Assembly (NCBI GenBank): GCA_016187925.1
Contig: JACPIS010000021.1
Span: 62,001-126,000 of the forward strand
Direction: 5' to 3'
Length of the DNA: 64,000 nucleotides
DNA from: Opitutia bacterium
GTDB taxonomy: Bacteria > Verrucomicrobiota > Verrucomicrobiia > Opitutales > Opitutaceae
Both the position numbers and the translations under genes were made by a program. Under the pieces are notes generated by a model. The model searched no databases and was not told the DNA's origin. It saw nothing but the letters and a program-made list of their open reading frames with translations. Shown one piece after another: positions 57,211 through 64,000 of the stretch (its first letter is position 1; the number at the start of each line of letters is the position of its first letter).

Positions 57211-58269
57211 TCAGGATGAACCGTCCTCGATCTCTTCGTCCACTTCGTCGTCCGGCGCATTCGTCTCGGGGAACGGTGATTTCGTCGAGGTGAGCCGGTG
57301 CGCGGTGGGCTTCGGCGCGGCCTGCTGCTCCTGCATGTGGGCGATGAGCCGGTCGTTGAAATCCTTGGCGGGGTCGTGCCCCATTTTCTTCAGAGCCTGC
57401 ACCATGGCGGCCACCTCGATCAGGCGCGCGATGTCGCGGCCGGGGCGGACGTAGAATTCGATGTGCGGCACCTTGATGCCGAGGATCTCATAGAAATTCT
57501 CCTCGAGGCCCGTGCGTTCCTCGACGACGTCGGCCGTCCACTCGCGGAGCGAGACGACGAGATCGATGCGCTTCTCGAGCCGGATGCTTTTCACGCCGAA
57601 CATTTCGGCGATGTTGATGATGCCGATGCCGCGGCACTCCATCCAACCGCGGTTCAGCGCGCGGGAGCTGGCGGTGAGTTCGCGCTCGTCGACCAGCCGG
57701 ATGCAGGTCAGGTCGTCGGCCACGAGCGAGTGGCCGCGCTCGATGAGGGCGAGGGCGCACTCGGATTTGCCGATGCCGGAATCGCCGCGGATCATCACGC
57801 CGATGCCCTTGATGTCGAGGGTGGTGGCGTGCTCGGTGCCGGACGGGGCGAACTCGTTGTCGACGCACAGCGTGGCCGCGTTCACGAAGTTCATCGTGAT
57901 CATCGGCGTGCGGAAGATGGGGAGCTTCATCTCCTCCGACACCGCGAGCATCGGGTGCGTGGCGTTGTAGTTGCGCGTCAGCACGAGGCAGGGGATGCCG
58001 CGCTTGACCATCTCGGCGAAGATCTCGATCTGCTGCCGCTGCGGGAGCGTCTTGAGGAACGTCATCTCCGCGGCGCCGAGCACCTGAATGCGTTTGTTCG
58101 CGAAATACTTGAAGAACCCCGTGAGCGCGAGCGACGGGCGGTTGATCGAGCCCTCCTTGATCAGACGGTGCAGGCCGCCCTCGCCGTGGACCAGCTCGAG
58201 TTGCAGCTTGGCGCCGTAGGTCTCGTGAAAATGCGCGACGGTGATGCCGCTGATGGCTTTGGTGGGCAT
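57211..58269 (-). CDS. hprK: HPr kinase/phosphorylase
   Basis: 352 residues. Phosphorylates and dephosphorylates HPr at serine, linking carbon supply to regulation. The N-terminal domain (AHFHETYGAKLQLELV, INRPSLALTGFFKYF) and the P-loop IRGDSGIGKSECALALIERGHSLVADD are conserved, as is ECRGIGIINIAEMFG near residue 235. A low-complexity acidic tail (PDDEVDEEIEDGSS) is unusual. HprK in Gram-negatives is typically found with a partial PTS; no ptsH is in this window. Confidence 0.95.
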   Translation of the reverse strand: MPTKAISGITVAHFHETYGAKLQLELVHGEGGLHRLIKEGSINRPSLALTGFFKYFANKRIQVLGAAEMTFLKTLPQRQQIEIFAEMVKRGIPCLVLTRNYNATHPMLAVSEEMKLPIFRTPMITMNFVNAATLCVDNEFAPSGTEHATTLDIKGIGVMIRGDSGIGKSECALALIERGHSLVADDLTCIRLVDERELTASSRALNRGWMECRGIGIINIAEMFGVKSIRLEKRIDLVVSLREWTADVVEERTGLEENFYEILGIKVPHIEFYVRPGRDIARLIEVAAMVQALKKMGHDPAKDFNDRLIAHMQEQQAAPKPTAHRLTSTKSPFPETNAPDDEVDEEIEDGSS

Positions 58270-58300
58270 GGGGTGCGGGAAAGCGGTGACTCCGGGGCTA

Positions 58301-58445
58301 GGGCGTGTCTTCAAACCTGGTTTGTCATCCTGAGCGAAGCGAAGGATCCACGGCATCGAAGGTCATATCGCGAGCGAAAGTATGGATTCTTCCCTTCGTT
58401 CAGAATGACAGGCTGGGTTGATTGGTGGGGTTTGAAGACGCCCCT
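58301..58445. repeat. Composite inverted-repeat element with GTCATCCTGAGCGAAGCGAAGGATCC arm
   Basis: Outer arms GGGCGTGTCTTCAAACC (58301-58317) and GGTTTGAAGACGCCC-like 58429-58445 bracket an inner pair, GTCATCCTGAGCGAAGCGAAGGATCC (58324-58349) and GATTCTTCCCTTCGTTCAGAATGAC (58384-58408). The inner motif is a kind known as a widespread repeat in several bacterial phyla. The upstream end of hprK lies about 30 bases away. Confidence 0.75.
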
Positions 58446-58538
58446 AGGCTATAGGCAGGACGCATCGCGGCGGAAGCTTAAAGCTCCGGCGGGATGACCA
58501 TTCCAAATCCGCCTTGTCATCGCGAGCTCGACTTAGAC

Positions 58539-58655
58539 CCTATCCGAATAACACCTGTTTTGGCCTGCGCCTGGGTAGGGCGGGGCGGCCCGCCCCGCCG
58601 CGGCGCACCGGGCCGGTGCGCCCTACCGCGCAAAACCGGCCGATATTCGGATAGG
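58539..58655. repeat. Nested palindromic element with GTAGGGCG core
   Basis: Outer arms CCTATCCGAATA (58539-58550) and TATTCGGATAGG (58644-58655) are perfect. Inside them GGTAGGGCG (58574-58582) pairs with CGCCCTACC (58619-58627), and the centre CGGGGCGGCCCGCCCCG is itself a palindrome. With the preceding element it fills most of 58270-58757, which contains no gene. Confidence 0.8.
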
Positions 58656-58757
58656 CTCTGGCCGAGCGTGGCGATCCAGTGGGATTGCTTCGTCGTTCCG
58701 CTCCGCCGCACTCCCCGCAATGGCAGATTTTGCGGCAGGGGCTTCCCGCCACCCGGC

Positions 58758-59501
58758 TCACATGTTGAAATCCCGGCCGAGGTAGAGCTCGCGGGCCTGC
58801 GGGTCGTTGATGAGGAAGTCGCCCGAGCCCTCGGTCATGACCTTGCCGCGGTGGATGATGTAGCCGCGGTCGACGATGCGTAGCGTCTCGCGGACGTTGT
58901 GGTCCGTGATGAGCACGCCGATGCCGCGCTTTTTCAGCGCGAGGATGATCTTCTGCACCTCGGTCACTGAGATCGGGTCGACGCCGGCGAACGGCTCGTC
59001 CATCAGCAAAAACTGCGGGCGCGTCACCAGCGCGCGGGCGATTTCCAGGCGGCGGCGCTCGCCGCCCGAGAGCGTGTAAGCATACTGCCCGGCGAGGTGC
59101 GCGATGCTCAGCTCGTCGAGGTGGTGCTTCACCAGCGCCATGCGGTCGCGGGGCGACACGCCGCGCAGCGTCTCGACGATGGCGAGGATGTTGTCCGAGA
59201 CGGTGAGCTTGCGGAAGATCGACGCCTCCTGCGGCAGGTAGCCGACGCCGAGGCGCGCGCGGCGGTGCATGCGGAGGTGGGTGGCGTCCTGGCCGTTGAT
59301 GAACACCCGGCCGGAGGTCGCGGGCACGAGGCCGACGACCATGTAGAACGTCGTGGTCTTGCCCGCGCCGTTCGGGCCGAGCAGGCCGACGACTTCGCCG
59401 GCGGCCACGCGGATGTTCACGCCGTTGACGACGGTGCGCTGCCCGTAATTCTTCACGAGCCCCTCGGTGCGGATTTCGATCGCGGTCGGCGCGGCGTCCA
59501 T
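58758..59501 (-). CDS. lptB: LPS export ABC transporter ATP-binding protein
   Basis: 247 residues. ATPase of the LptBFGC inner-membrane complex that extracts LPS. Walker A GPNGAGKTT, Q-loop LPQEASIF, signature LSGGERRRLEIARAL, Walker B FLLMDEPFAGVDP and H-switch ITDHNV are all intact; the MDEPFAGVDPISV and GYIIHRGKVM blocks are typical of LptB. The start ATG is 2 bases after the lptA stop codon. The permease genes lptF and lptG are not here. Confidence 0.96.
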   Translation of the reverse strand: MDAAPTAIEIRTEGLVKNYGQRTVVNGVNIRVAAGEVVGLLGPNGAGKTTTFYMVVGLVPATSGRVFINGQDATHLRMHRRARLGVGYLPQEASIFRKLTVSDNILAIVETLRGVSPRDRMALVKHHLDELSIAHLAGQYAYTLSGGERRRLEIARALVTRPQFLLMDEPFAGVDPISVTEVQKIILALKKRGIGVLITDHNVRETLRIVDRGYIIHRGKVMTEGSGDFLINDPQARELYLGRDFNM

Positions 59502-59503
59502 GC

Positions 59504-60058
59504 TCAGGGTTTTTTCTCCGGTGCGGGCGCCTCGGGAGCCTTCTTGTCCTTGTCGAAGCCGAGATCCTTGACCGGCGGGAGCGCGATGGTGGTGCCGCCC
59601 TCGATGACGGCGCGGCGTTCGCCGCGGTAGAGCACCATCTTCGGACCGGTGACGGTGGCGCCGTTGGCCAGGTCCTTCACCACCGGGTGGTCGGTGAGGA
59701 TGATCTTGTCGTCGTCGGGCAGCACCTCGGCGCGGCCGCAGGCGGCCTCGCGGTCGGACTGGACGATGTGGACGTTGCCGGTGGCGACGAGCGACTTGAA
59801 CGCGCCGAGCTTGCCGATGGTGGCGGTCGGGTCGCCCTTGCGGGTGGTGACGACCTCCAGCAGGTCGCAGGTGAGCTTCAGGTTCGTGCCGGTGACGACC
59901 ACCTTGTTGGTGAAGACGAACGTCGTGAGCGTGTCCGTGCTGTGCATATCGAGCTTCTCACTCTCGATGACGGTGGGCTGCGGCTCGGCGGTCTGGGCGC
60001 GGAGCGCGACGGCGGCCAGCAGGCTGGCGGCGATGAACAGGAGACGGGACGGCTTCAT
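59504..60058 (-). CDS. lptA: LptA/OstA-like periplasmic LPS transport protein
   Basis: 184 residues with a signal peptide (MKPSRLLFIAASLLAAVALRA). The OstA-like repeat pattern is visible: VIESEKLDMHSTDTLTTFVFTNKVVVTGTNLKLTCDLLEVV, then VATGNVHIVQSDREAACGRAEVLPDDDKIILTDHPVVKD, typical of the beta-jellyroll bridge across the periplasm. A lysine/proline tail (DKKAPEAPAPEKKP) ends the protein. It sits directly before lptB and overlaps the preceding lptC-like gene by 4 bases. Confidence 0.9.
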   Translation of the reverse strand: MKPSRLLFIAASLLAAVALRAQTAEPQPTVIESEKLDMHSTDTLTTFVFTNKVVVTGTNLKLTCDLLEVVTTRKGDPTATIGKLGAFKSLVATGNVHIVQSDREAACGRAEVLPDDDKIILTDHPVVKDLANGATVTGPKMVLYRGERRAVIEGGTTIALPPVKDLGFDKDKKAPEAPAPEKKP

Positions 60059-60585
60059 TTCAGGAAATCCTTCAGCTCGGCGCGGAAAACTACGCGGACG
60101 TTTTTGGCGATGGAAACCCTTTTTTCCCGGTGCTCGTAGCGCCACTGCGCGCCGCTGGCCTCGAAGTGGTCGTCGATCACGCGGATCACGTCGTCGCCGG
60201 TCGCGATCTGCGGCTCGGGGAGCACCTTGGCCGCGGGGCTGAGCAGCATGGTCTCGATGCGGTCGGTTTCGTCGCCGCTGAAGATCGTCAGCGTGAGCTG
60301 TTTCACGTCGATCTCCTTCGGCGTGGCGAAGCGGGCCTCGGAACCGCGGATGAGCCACGAGCGGTGGCCGTCGGGCGTGAACGTGGGCAGGCGGAAATTG
60401 ATGATCGGCGCGCTGCCCGAGATGCTCGTCGAGCTCTGCGCCGAGGCCGGCACCGCGCCAGCCGCGGCCAGCATCAGCAACGCCGCTTGCCAGACATGGA
60501 GGGCCCGTCTCCTGACGGGCCGTAAACGCCCGAACCATGTCTTACAGGAGGTAACCAAGGAGACGGAGGGCAGGCGGGAAATCAT
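60055..60585 (-). CDS. LptC-like LPS export protein
   Basis: 176 residues from the ATG at 60585. A hydrophobic signal/anchor (~33-49, AALLMLAAAGAVPASA) precedes a small beta-jellyroll-type domain (SAPIINFRLPTFTPDGHRSWLIRGSEARF, KQLTLTIFSGDE, VIDDHFEASGAQWRYEHREKRVSIAKNVRVVF). The position before lptA and the LPS_assembly-like repeats suggest LptC or a related accessory. The first ~30 codons lie within a dispersed palindrome (60497-60703). A later start at the ATG of 60474 would leave only a short signal. Confidence 0.72.
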   Translation of the reverse strand: MISRLPSVSLVTSCKTWFGRLRPVRRRALHVWQAALLMLAAAGAVPASAQSSTSISGSAPIINFRLPTFTPDGHRSWLIRGSEARFATPKEIDVKQLTLTIFSGDETDRIETMLLSPAAKVLPEPQIATGDDVIRVIDDHFEASGAQWRYEHREKRVSIAKNVRVVFRAELKDFLK

Positions 60586-60703
60586 GACTCTGTTCCCTCC
60601 GTTGTCTCCCGGGCAAAAATCTGGGCGAAAACGGGACACGGCCCAGCGGCCCCGCGACAAGCTCGGGGTCCTGAGCCTGCCGAATGGAGAGCTGGGCCCT
60701 CCA
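60497..60703. repeat. Dispersed element overlapping the lptC start
   Basis: TGGAGGGCCC (60497-60506) and GGGCCCTCCA (60694-60703) are perfect ends of a 207-base element. The left arm continues CGTCTCCTGACGGGCCG as an internal hairpin, like the copy at 52696. It spans the gap between kdsC and lptC and the first codons of lptC. Confidence 0.75.
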
Positions 60704-60724
60704 AGGAACTGTCTGCTGTAATCC

Positions 60725-61267
60725 TCACGACGCCGCCTTCCGACCCCGGGCGCCGAGGATTTGTTCGCACACTTCCCGCACGGCGCCGTGGCCGGCGGCA
60801 CGGCCGGGCACGAAATCCGCCGCCTGCAACGCCGCGGGCCTGGCCGCCGCGGGCGCCACGCCGATGCCGGCCCACGCGATGGCGGGCGCATCGATGTCGT
60901 CGTCGCCCATGTAGCAGACCTGCGCCGGGCCCAGGCGCAGCGCGGCGGCGATTTCCTGCAGCGCCGTGAGCTTGTCGGTGCGGCCCTGGATGAGATGTTT
61001 GACGTGCAGCTCCTTGGACCGGACGGTGGTGGCGCCGGACGCGCGGCCCGAGATCCAGGCGACGGGGATGCCGGCCGTGTGCATACGCTTCAGGCCCATG
61101 CCGTCGAGAATCGAGAAGACCTTGGACTCGGTGCCGTCCGAGTGCACGTGCACGGTGCCGTCGGTCAGCACGCCGTCGACGTCCATGGCGAAGAGCTGGA
61201 TGGCGGCCCAGTCCGCCGGGCGGAGCTTTGACTTCGGACGACGGGAGGAAGGCTTGGATTTGGCCAC
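60725..61267 (-). CDS. kdsC: 3-deoxy-D-manno-octulosonate 8-phosphate phosphatase
   Basis: 180 residues from a GTG start. HAD phosphatase making KDO for LPS. Motif I LFAMDVDGVLTDGTV, motif II-region WISGRAS, GRTDKLTALQEI and motif IV CYMGDDDIDAPAI are those of KdsC. It heads the set kdsC-lptC-lptA-lptB on the minus strand, a common grouping for LPS synthesis and export. A repeat element separates it from lptC. Confidence 0.92.
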   Translation of the reverse strand: MAKSKPSSRRPKSKLRPADWAAIQLFAMDVDGVLTDGTVHVHSDGTESKVFSILDGMGLKRMHTAGIPVAWISGRASGATTVRSKELHVKHLIQGRTDKLTALQEIAAALRLGPAQVCYMGDDDIDAPAIAWAGIGVAPAAARPAALQAADFVPGRAAGHGAVREVCEQILGARGRKAAS

Positions 61268-61386
61268 GGCGCAGGCAGCTTGGGTGGCGAATCCAGCCGC
61301 GCCAATCCGAAATCAGCGAATTCTTCCGGCAGACGGGCATCTCTCAGTCCCTGGCGATTCGAGCGCCCGCTCGATGATTTGCCTTT

Positions 61387-61463
61387 TGTAGGGCGGGGTC
61401 GCCGACCCCGCCGCTGCGCAAGGGATACCGAGTGCATGGCGGGGTCAGCGACCCCGCCCTACA
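61387..61463. repeat. Dispersed palindromic element (GGCGGGGTCGCCGACCCCGCC type)
   Basis: TGTAGGGCGGGGTCGCCGACCCCGCC (61387-61412) and GGCGGGGTCAGCGACCCCGCCCTACA (61438-61463) are long inverted repeats, and each arm is itself a hairpin. The left arm is shared with 7291-7306. It lies in the 399-base gap 61268-61666, which otherwise has no gene apart from a short CCGCGGATGACGCGGA motif near 61509. Confidence 0.85.
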
Positions 61464-61666
61464 TCATCACAGGTGTCTTCGGCCCGGCGGGCGGCGGAGT
61501 TTTTTGACCGCGGATGACGCGGAGTCACGCGGAGGGATAACCACAAACGACAAAGCCCGACCCACTTGACCGGCTGTGGTTGGGTTTATTCCATCCGGAG
61601 CCTCACTCAGTCGCTCCAGTTTCAGGGAGGCAGGTCATCATGACTCATCTCGCCACAGAAAATCGC

Positions 61667-62167
61667 TCAGCCGCGCTTGTCTAGTTTCAAGGTTTCTTCA
61701 ACGGGGAAGCCATGCTGAATCAGCCACTGATTTATAGCTAGTTGAGAAATAGGAAGCAAAGGGTGCCAATACTGTCCGTGTGCATAGTGCAATCTCCCCA
61801 CCAGTTCACCCTTTCTGTAGAAGGCCAAATTAAAAAGCCCATAGCAGCCATGCGCTAACTTTGGCATCCGTGAGTCGAACATAAGAAGTTCAAAGAATAC
61901 GTCTGAATCAGTGATGGATTTATTCGCATATATGAGACTCTCCAGCACCCGCTTCTCGCCATATTCAAAAGAACCGTCCTTATTCATCTTTTTTGGATAA
62001 GACACCCACTTTTCTGCCAGGGTCATCCGTATTTCATCAAAGCCCCGCAACTTCTCCTCCCAGCTCTTGAATTCTTGAGCAGTGTAATACGCAGGTTTTG
62101 TCTCACCTTCTTGTGCGAAGACGGATACGTACAAGAGGAGGCAGATCAGATTTACGAGAAGACGCAT
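61667..62167 (-). CDS. Secreted protein of unknown function (lower-GC gene)
   Basis: 166 residues. A signal peptide (MRLLVNLICLLLYVSVFAQ) precedes a mature domain with WEEKLRGFDEIRMTLAEKWVSYPKK, an aromatic HGCYGLFNLAFYRKGELVGRLHYAHGQYW centre and INQWLIQHGFPVEETL. No family is recognised. Its GC content is well below that of the neighbours, suggesting a transferred gene. It begins 23 bases after the E1 fusion stop on the same strand. Confidence 0.65.
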   Translation of the reverse strand: MRLLVNLICLLLYVSVFAQEGETKPAYYTAQEFKSWEEKLRGFDEIRMTLAEKWVSYPKKMNKDGSFEYGEKRVLESLIYANKSITDSDVFFELLMFDSRMPKLAHGCYGLFNLAFYRKGELVGRLHYAHGQYWHPLLPISQLAINQWLIQHGFPVEETLKLDKRG

Positions 62168-62189
62168 CCTATTGGTCCTCGCTCTCGCC

Positions 62190-64000
62190 TCACCCCATCC
62201 ACGCCGTGATGGCGTCGACGATCGTGTCCTTGCTCGGGCGATAGACGGCCTCCAACTCGGGGGCGAAGGGCACGGGGATGTCGAGTGACGCGATGCGCAG
62301 CGGGGCGGCCTTGAGCGAGCTGAACAGTTCTTCGGTGAGGCGCGCGACGAGTTCGGCGCCGAAGCCGTGCGTGCGGCGGCCTTCGTGCACGACGACGAGG
62401 CGGCCGGTGCGGGCGACGGAGGCCTTGATGGCGTCGAGCCGGAGTGGCGAGAGCGCGCGCAGGTCGAACAGGTCGAAGCTGGTTTCGTATTCCTCCTCGA
62501 AGTAGGCGCACGCCTCGGTGCAGTGCAGCACCATCTCGCCGTAGGTGACGATCGTGGCGAAGTCGCCGCTGCGGATCTTTTTCGGCTGCCAGACCGCGCG
62601 GTAGTCCGGGTCGAACCGCACCGGGTGTTTGCCGCGGCGGTAGAGGCCCTTGTGCTCGAAAAGGATCACGGGATTGTCGTCCTCGTAGGCGGCGAGCAGC
62701 GCGTTGAAGGCGTCCTGCGGGTTCGACGGGTAGAGCGCCTTGAGGCCGGGGAACGAGAGGAACGCCGCCTCCATTTCCTGCGAGTGGAACGAGCCGAAGG
62801 TCAGGCCGCCGCCGCAGGGGAAGCGGAACACGAGCGGCACCTTCTGCCCGGCGCGGAAGTGGTAGGTGGCGGCGTTGAGCACGATCTGCGTCGTGGCGTC
62901 GGTGGCGAAATCGGCAAACTGGAACTCCTCGATCGGACGGTTGCCGCCCGTGGCCAGGCCGATGGCGTAGCCGGTGGCGGCGGATTCGCAGAGCGGTGTG
63001 CTGAACACGCGCGGGCGGCCGAAATCCTTGAGCAGCCCGTCGGTGACCTTGAACGCGCCGCCGTAGGTGCCGATGTCCTGCCCGAGCACGAGCGACTCCG
63101 GGCGCTCCGCGAGGATCTTGCGCAAGCCGCGGTTGATGGCCTGCGCCATGGTCAGCGGCTCTGCCGCGGATGAGGCGAGAGGCGAGGGGCGAGAGCTGGA
63201 AGCTGAGAGTGGAGTGCTGGGATTTGCGGACTGAGCGCTGAGGGCTGGCTGCTGACTGCTGACCGCTGACTGCTCACTATCCAGGCTCGGGATCCACGGC
63301 AGCGGGGCGGTGTCGGGCGCGAAGAGATCGGCTTCCATGCCCTCGGGCGAGACGGGCGGGAGCGCCAGGGCGGACTTGATGCTGGCCTCGACGAACTCGC
63401 GCACGGTGGCGTCGATGGCGTCGAGCTGCGCGCCGAGGCCGGCGGCGACGAGCTGCGCGCGCCACGGTGGCAGCGGGTCCTCGGCGAGGATGGCCTCGGC
63501 CTCGCCGGGCTTCATGTAGTCGCACGTGTCGTAGGCGGCGTGCCCGCGCAGGCGGAAGGTCTGGGCCTCGATCAGGATCGGGCGCGACTCCGTGCGGGCG
63601 CGCTCGATGGCGGCGCCGAGCACGCGCAGGACGTTCTCCGGATCGTGGCAATCCATCGACAACCCCTCGATGCCGTAGCCCTTGGCGCGCTCCCAGAGGT
63701 TGGGCGAGACGAACTGTTCGCTGACTGGGGTCGAGTAGGCGTATTGGTTGTTCTCGATGACGAAGATCACCGGCGCGCCGATCAGCGCGGCGAGGTTGAG
63801 CGACTCGTGGACGTCGCCCGTCGAGCTGGAGCCGTCGCCGAAAAACGCGAAGCCCACGGCCGGCTTGCCCGCGCGGCGCTGCGCGTCGACCGCGCCCACG
63901 ACGTTCGAGAGCATGATGCCGAGGTGCGAGATCATCGGCAGGCTGCGGTTGGCCGGATCGCCGTGGTGGATGTTGCCCTCGCGGGCCTTGGTCGGGCTGC
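62190..64000 (-). CDS. 2-oxoacid dehydrogenase E1, fused alpha and beta subunits (partial)
   Basis: The N-terminus lies beyond the right edge; about 602 codons are present. E1 alpha is seen from REGNIHHGDPANRSLPMISHLG through the thiamine diphosphate motif GDGSSSTGDVHESLN to residues such as HAAYDTCDYMKPGEAEAI. A linker of about 40 residues rich in S, A, P and Q (DNA ~63172-63281) follows. E1 beta starts LTMAQAINRGLRKILAERPE and ends with APELEAVYRPSKDTIV. It decarboxylates a 2-oxoacid, probably branched-chain or pyruvate, for a lipoyl E2 not in the window. Fused alpha-beta E1s occur in several phyla. Confidence 0.93.
   Translation of the reverse strand, partial: SPTKAREGNIHHGDPANRSLPMISHLGIMLSNVVGAVDAQRRAGKPAVGFAFFGDGSSSTGDVHESLNLAALIGAPVIFVIENNQYAYSTPVSEQFVSPNLWERAKGYGIEGLSMDCHDPENVLRVLGAAIERARTESRPILIEAQTFRLRGHAAYDTCDYMKPGEAEAILAEDPLPPWRAQLVAAGLGAQLDAIDATVREFVEASIKSALALPPVSPEGMEADLFAPDTAPLPWIPSLDSEQSAVSSQQPALSAQSANPSTPLSASSSRPSPLASSAAEPLTMAQAINRGLRKILAERPESLVLGQDIGTYGGAFKVTDGLLKDFGRPRVFSTPLCESAATGYAIGLATGGNRPIEEFQFADFATDATTQIVLNAATYHFRAGQKVPLVFRFPCGGGLTFGSFHSQEMEAAFLSFPGLKALYPSNPQDAFNALLAAYEDDNPVILFEHKGLYRRGKHPVRFDPDYRAVWQPKKIRSGDFATIVTYGEMVLHCTEACAYFEEEYETSFDLFDLRALSPLRLDAIKASVARTGRLVVVHEGRRTHGFGAELVARLTEELFSSLKAAPLRIASLDIPVPFAPELEAVYRPSKDTIVDAITAWMG
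63172..63281 (-). repeat. Low-complexity GAG/CTGAG tract in the E1 alpha-beta linker
   Basis: On the coding strand the tract reads CAGTCAGC, CAGCCCTCAGCGCTCAGTC and CTCTCAGCTTCCAGCTCTC-type units, giving the S/A/Q/P-rich linker of the E1 fusion. The valS tract at 25366-25404 has the same CAGCCCTCAGC unit. Confidence 0.65.

Noticed and set aside
57211-58356. Longer hprK start at 58356
   Set aside because: The extension would translate part of the repeat element; the ATG at 58269 fits the family start.

Overview
The window is a GC-rich Gram-negative chromosome segment of mostly housekeeping genes. Lipopolysaccharide genes (kdsC-lptC-lptA-lptB), HPr kinase, both RNase HII and RNase HIII, a fused E1 alpha/beta 2-oxoacid dehydrogenase and many palindromic intergenic repeats together suggest a verrucomicrobial bacterium of the Opitutaceae type. 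That placement rests on gene content and style, not on a marker-gene comparison. No rRNA, convincing tRNA, CRISPR array, transposase or complete prophage was seen.

Layout, left to right. 1-8.9 kb: dnaE (cut by the window edge), rpsU with a clear terminator, a sugar isomerase-like protein, a DUF900 hydrolase, mutY, and the ribonucleases rnhC and rnhB either side of a small membrane protein. 8.9-17 kb: a phosphate-selective type porin, a PAS histidine kinase, a block of small minus-strand genes (lipoprotein, tRNA-binding protein, half-size EamA protein, MmcQ/YjbR, DoxX, DUF1801), then an NtrC-type sigma-54 activator that may be the kinase's displaced partner. 17-22.2 kb: surface-polysaccharide genes (GT-C membrane protein, outer-membrane barrel, Wzc-like tyrosine kinase). 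A lower-GC defence-like nuclease follows, then valS, cytochrome P460, a secreted MetX-like hydrolase and the GDP-fucose genes gmd and fcl.

30.7-36.6 kb holds the most unusual locus: two large paralogous membrane proteins with kinase-like N-termini that have lost all catalytic motifs, flanking a small TM2-domain protein. prfB follows with its programmed +1 frameshift intact, then an ATP-grasp-like unknown and a 1437-residue Sel1/coiled-coil/LysM envelope protein. 43.7-50 kb: a tiny integrase-N-terminus-like protein, a pabB-pabC fusion, a SnoaL-like secreted protein, a ParE-type toxin-antitoxin pair and two lower-GC unknown genes inserted directly downstream of sucCD. 50-64 kb: sucC, a CII-like regulator, a DUF885 protein, rph, an M28 peptidase, hprK, the lpt operon with kdsC, a foreign-looking secreted protein and the E1 fusion, which runs off the right edge.

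At least eleven inverted-repeat elements lie between genes, several sharing GTAGGGC or TGGAGGGC ends. One separates sucC from sucD and another overlaps the first codons of lptC. Separate low-complexity CTCAGC-type tracts lie in frame inside valS and in the E1 fusion linker.
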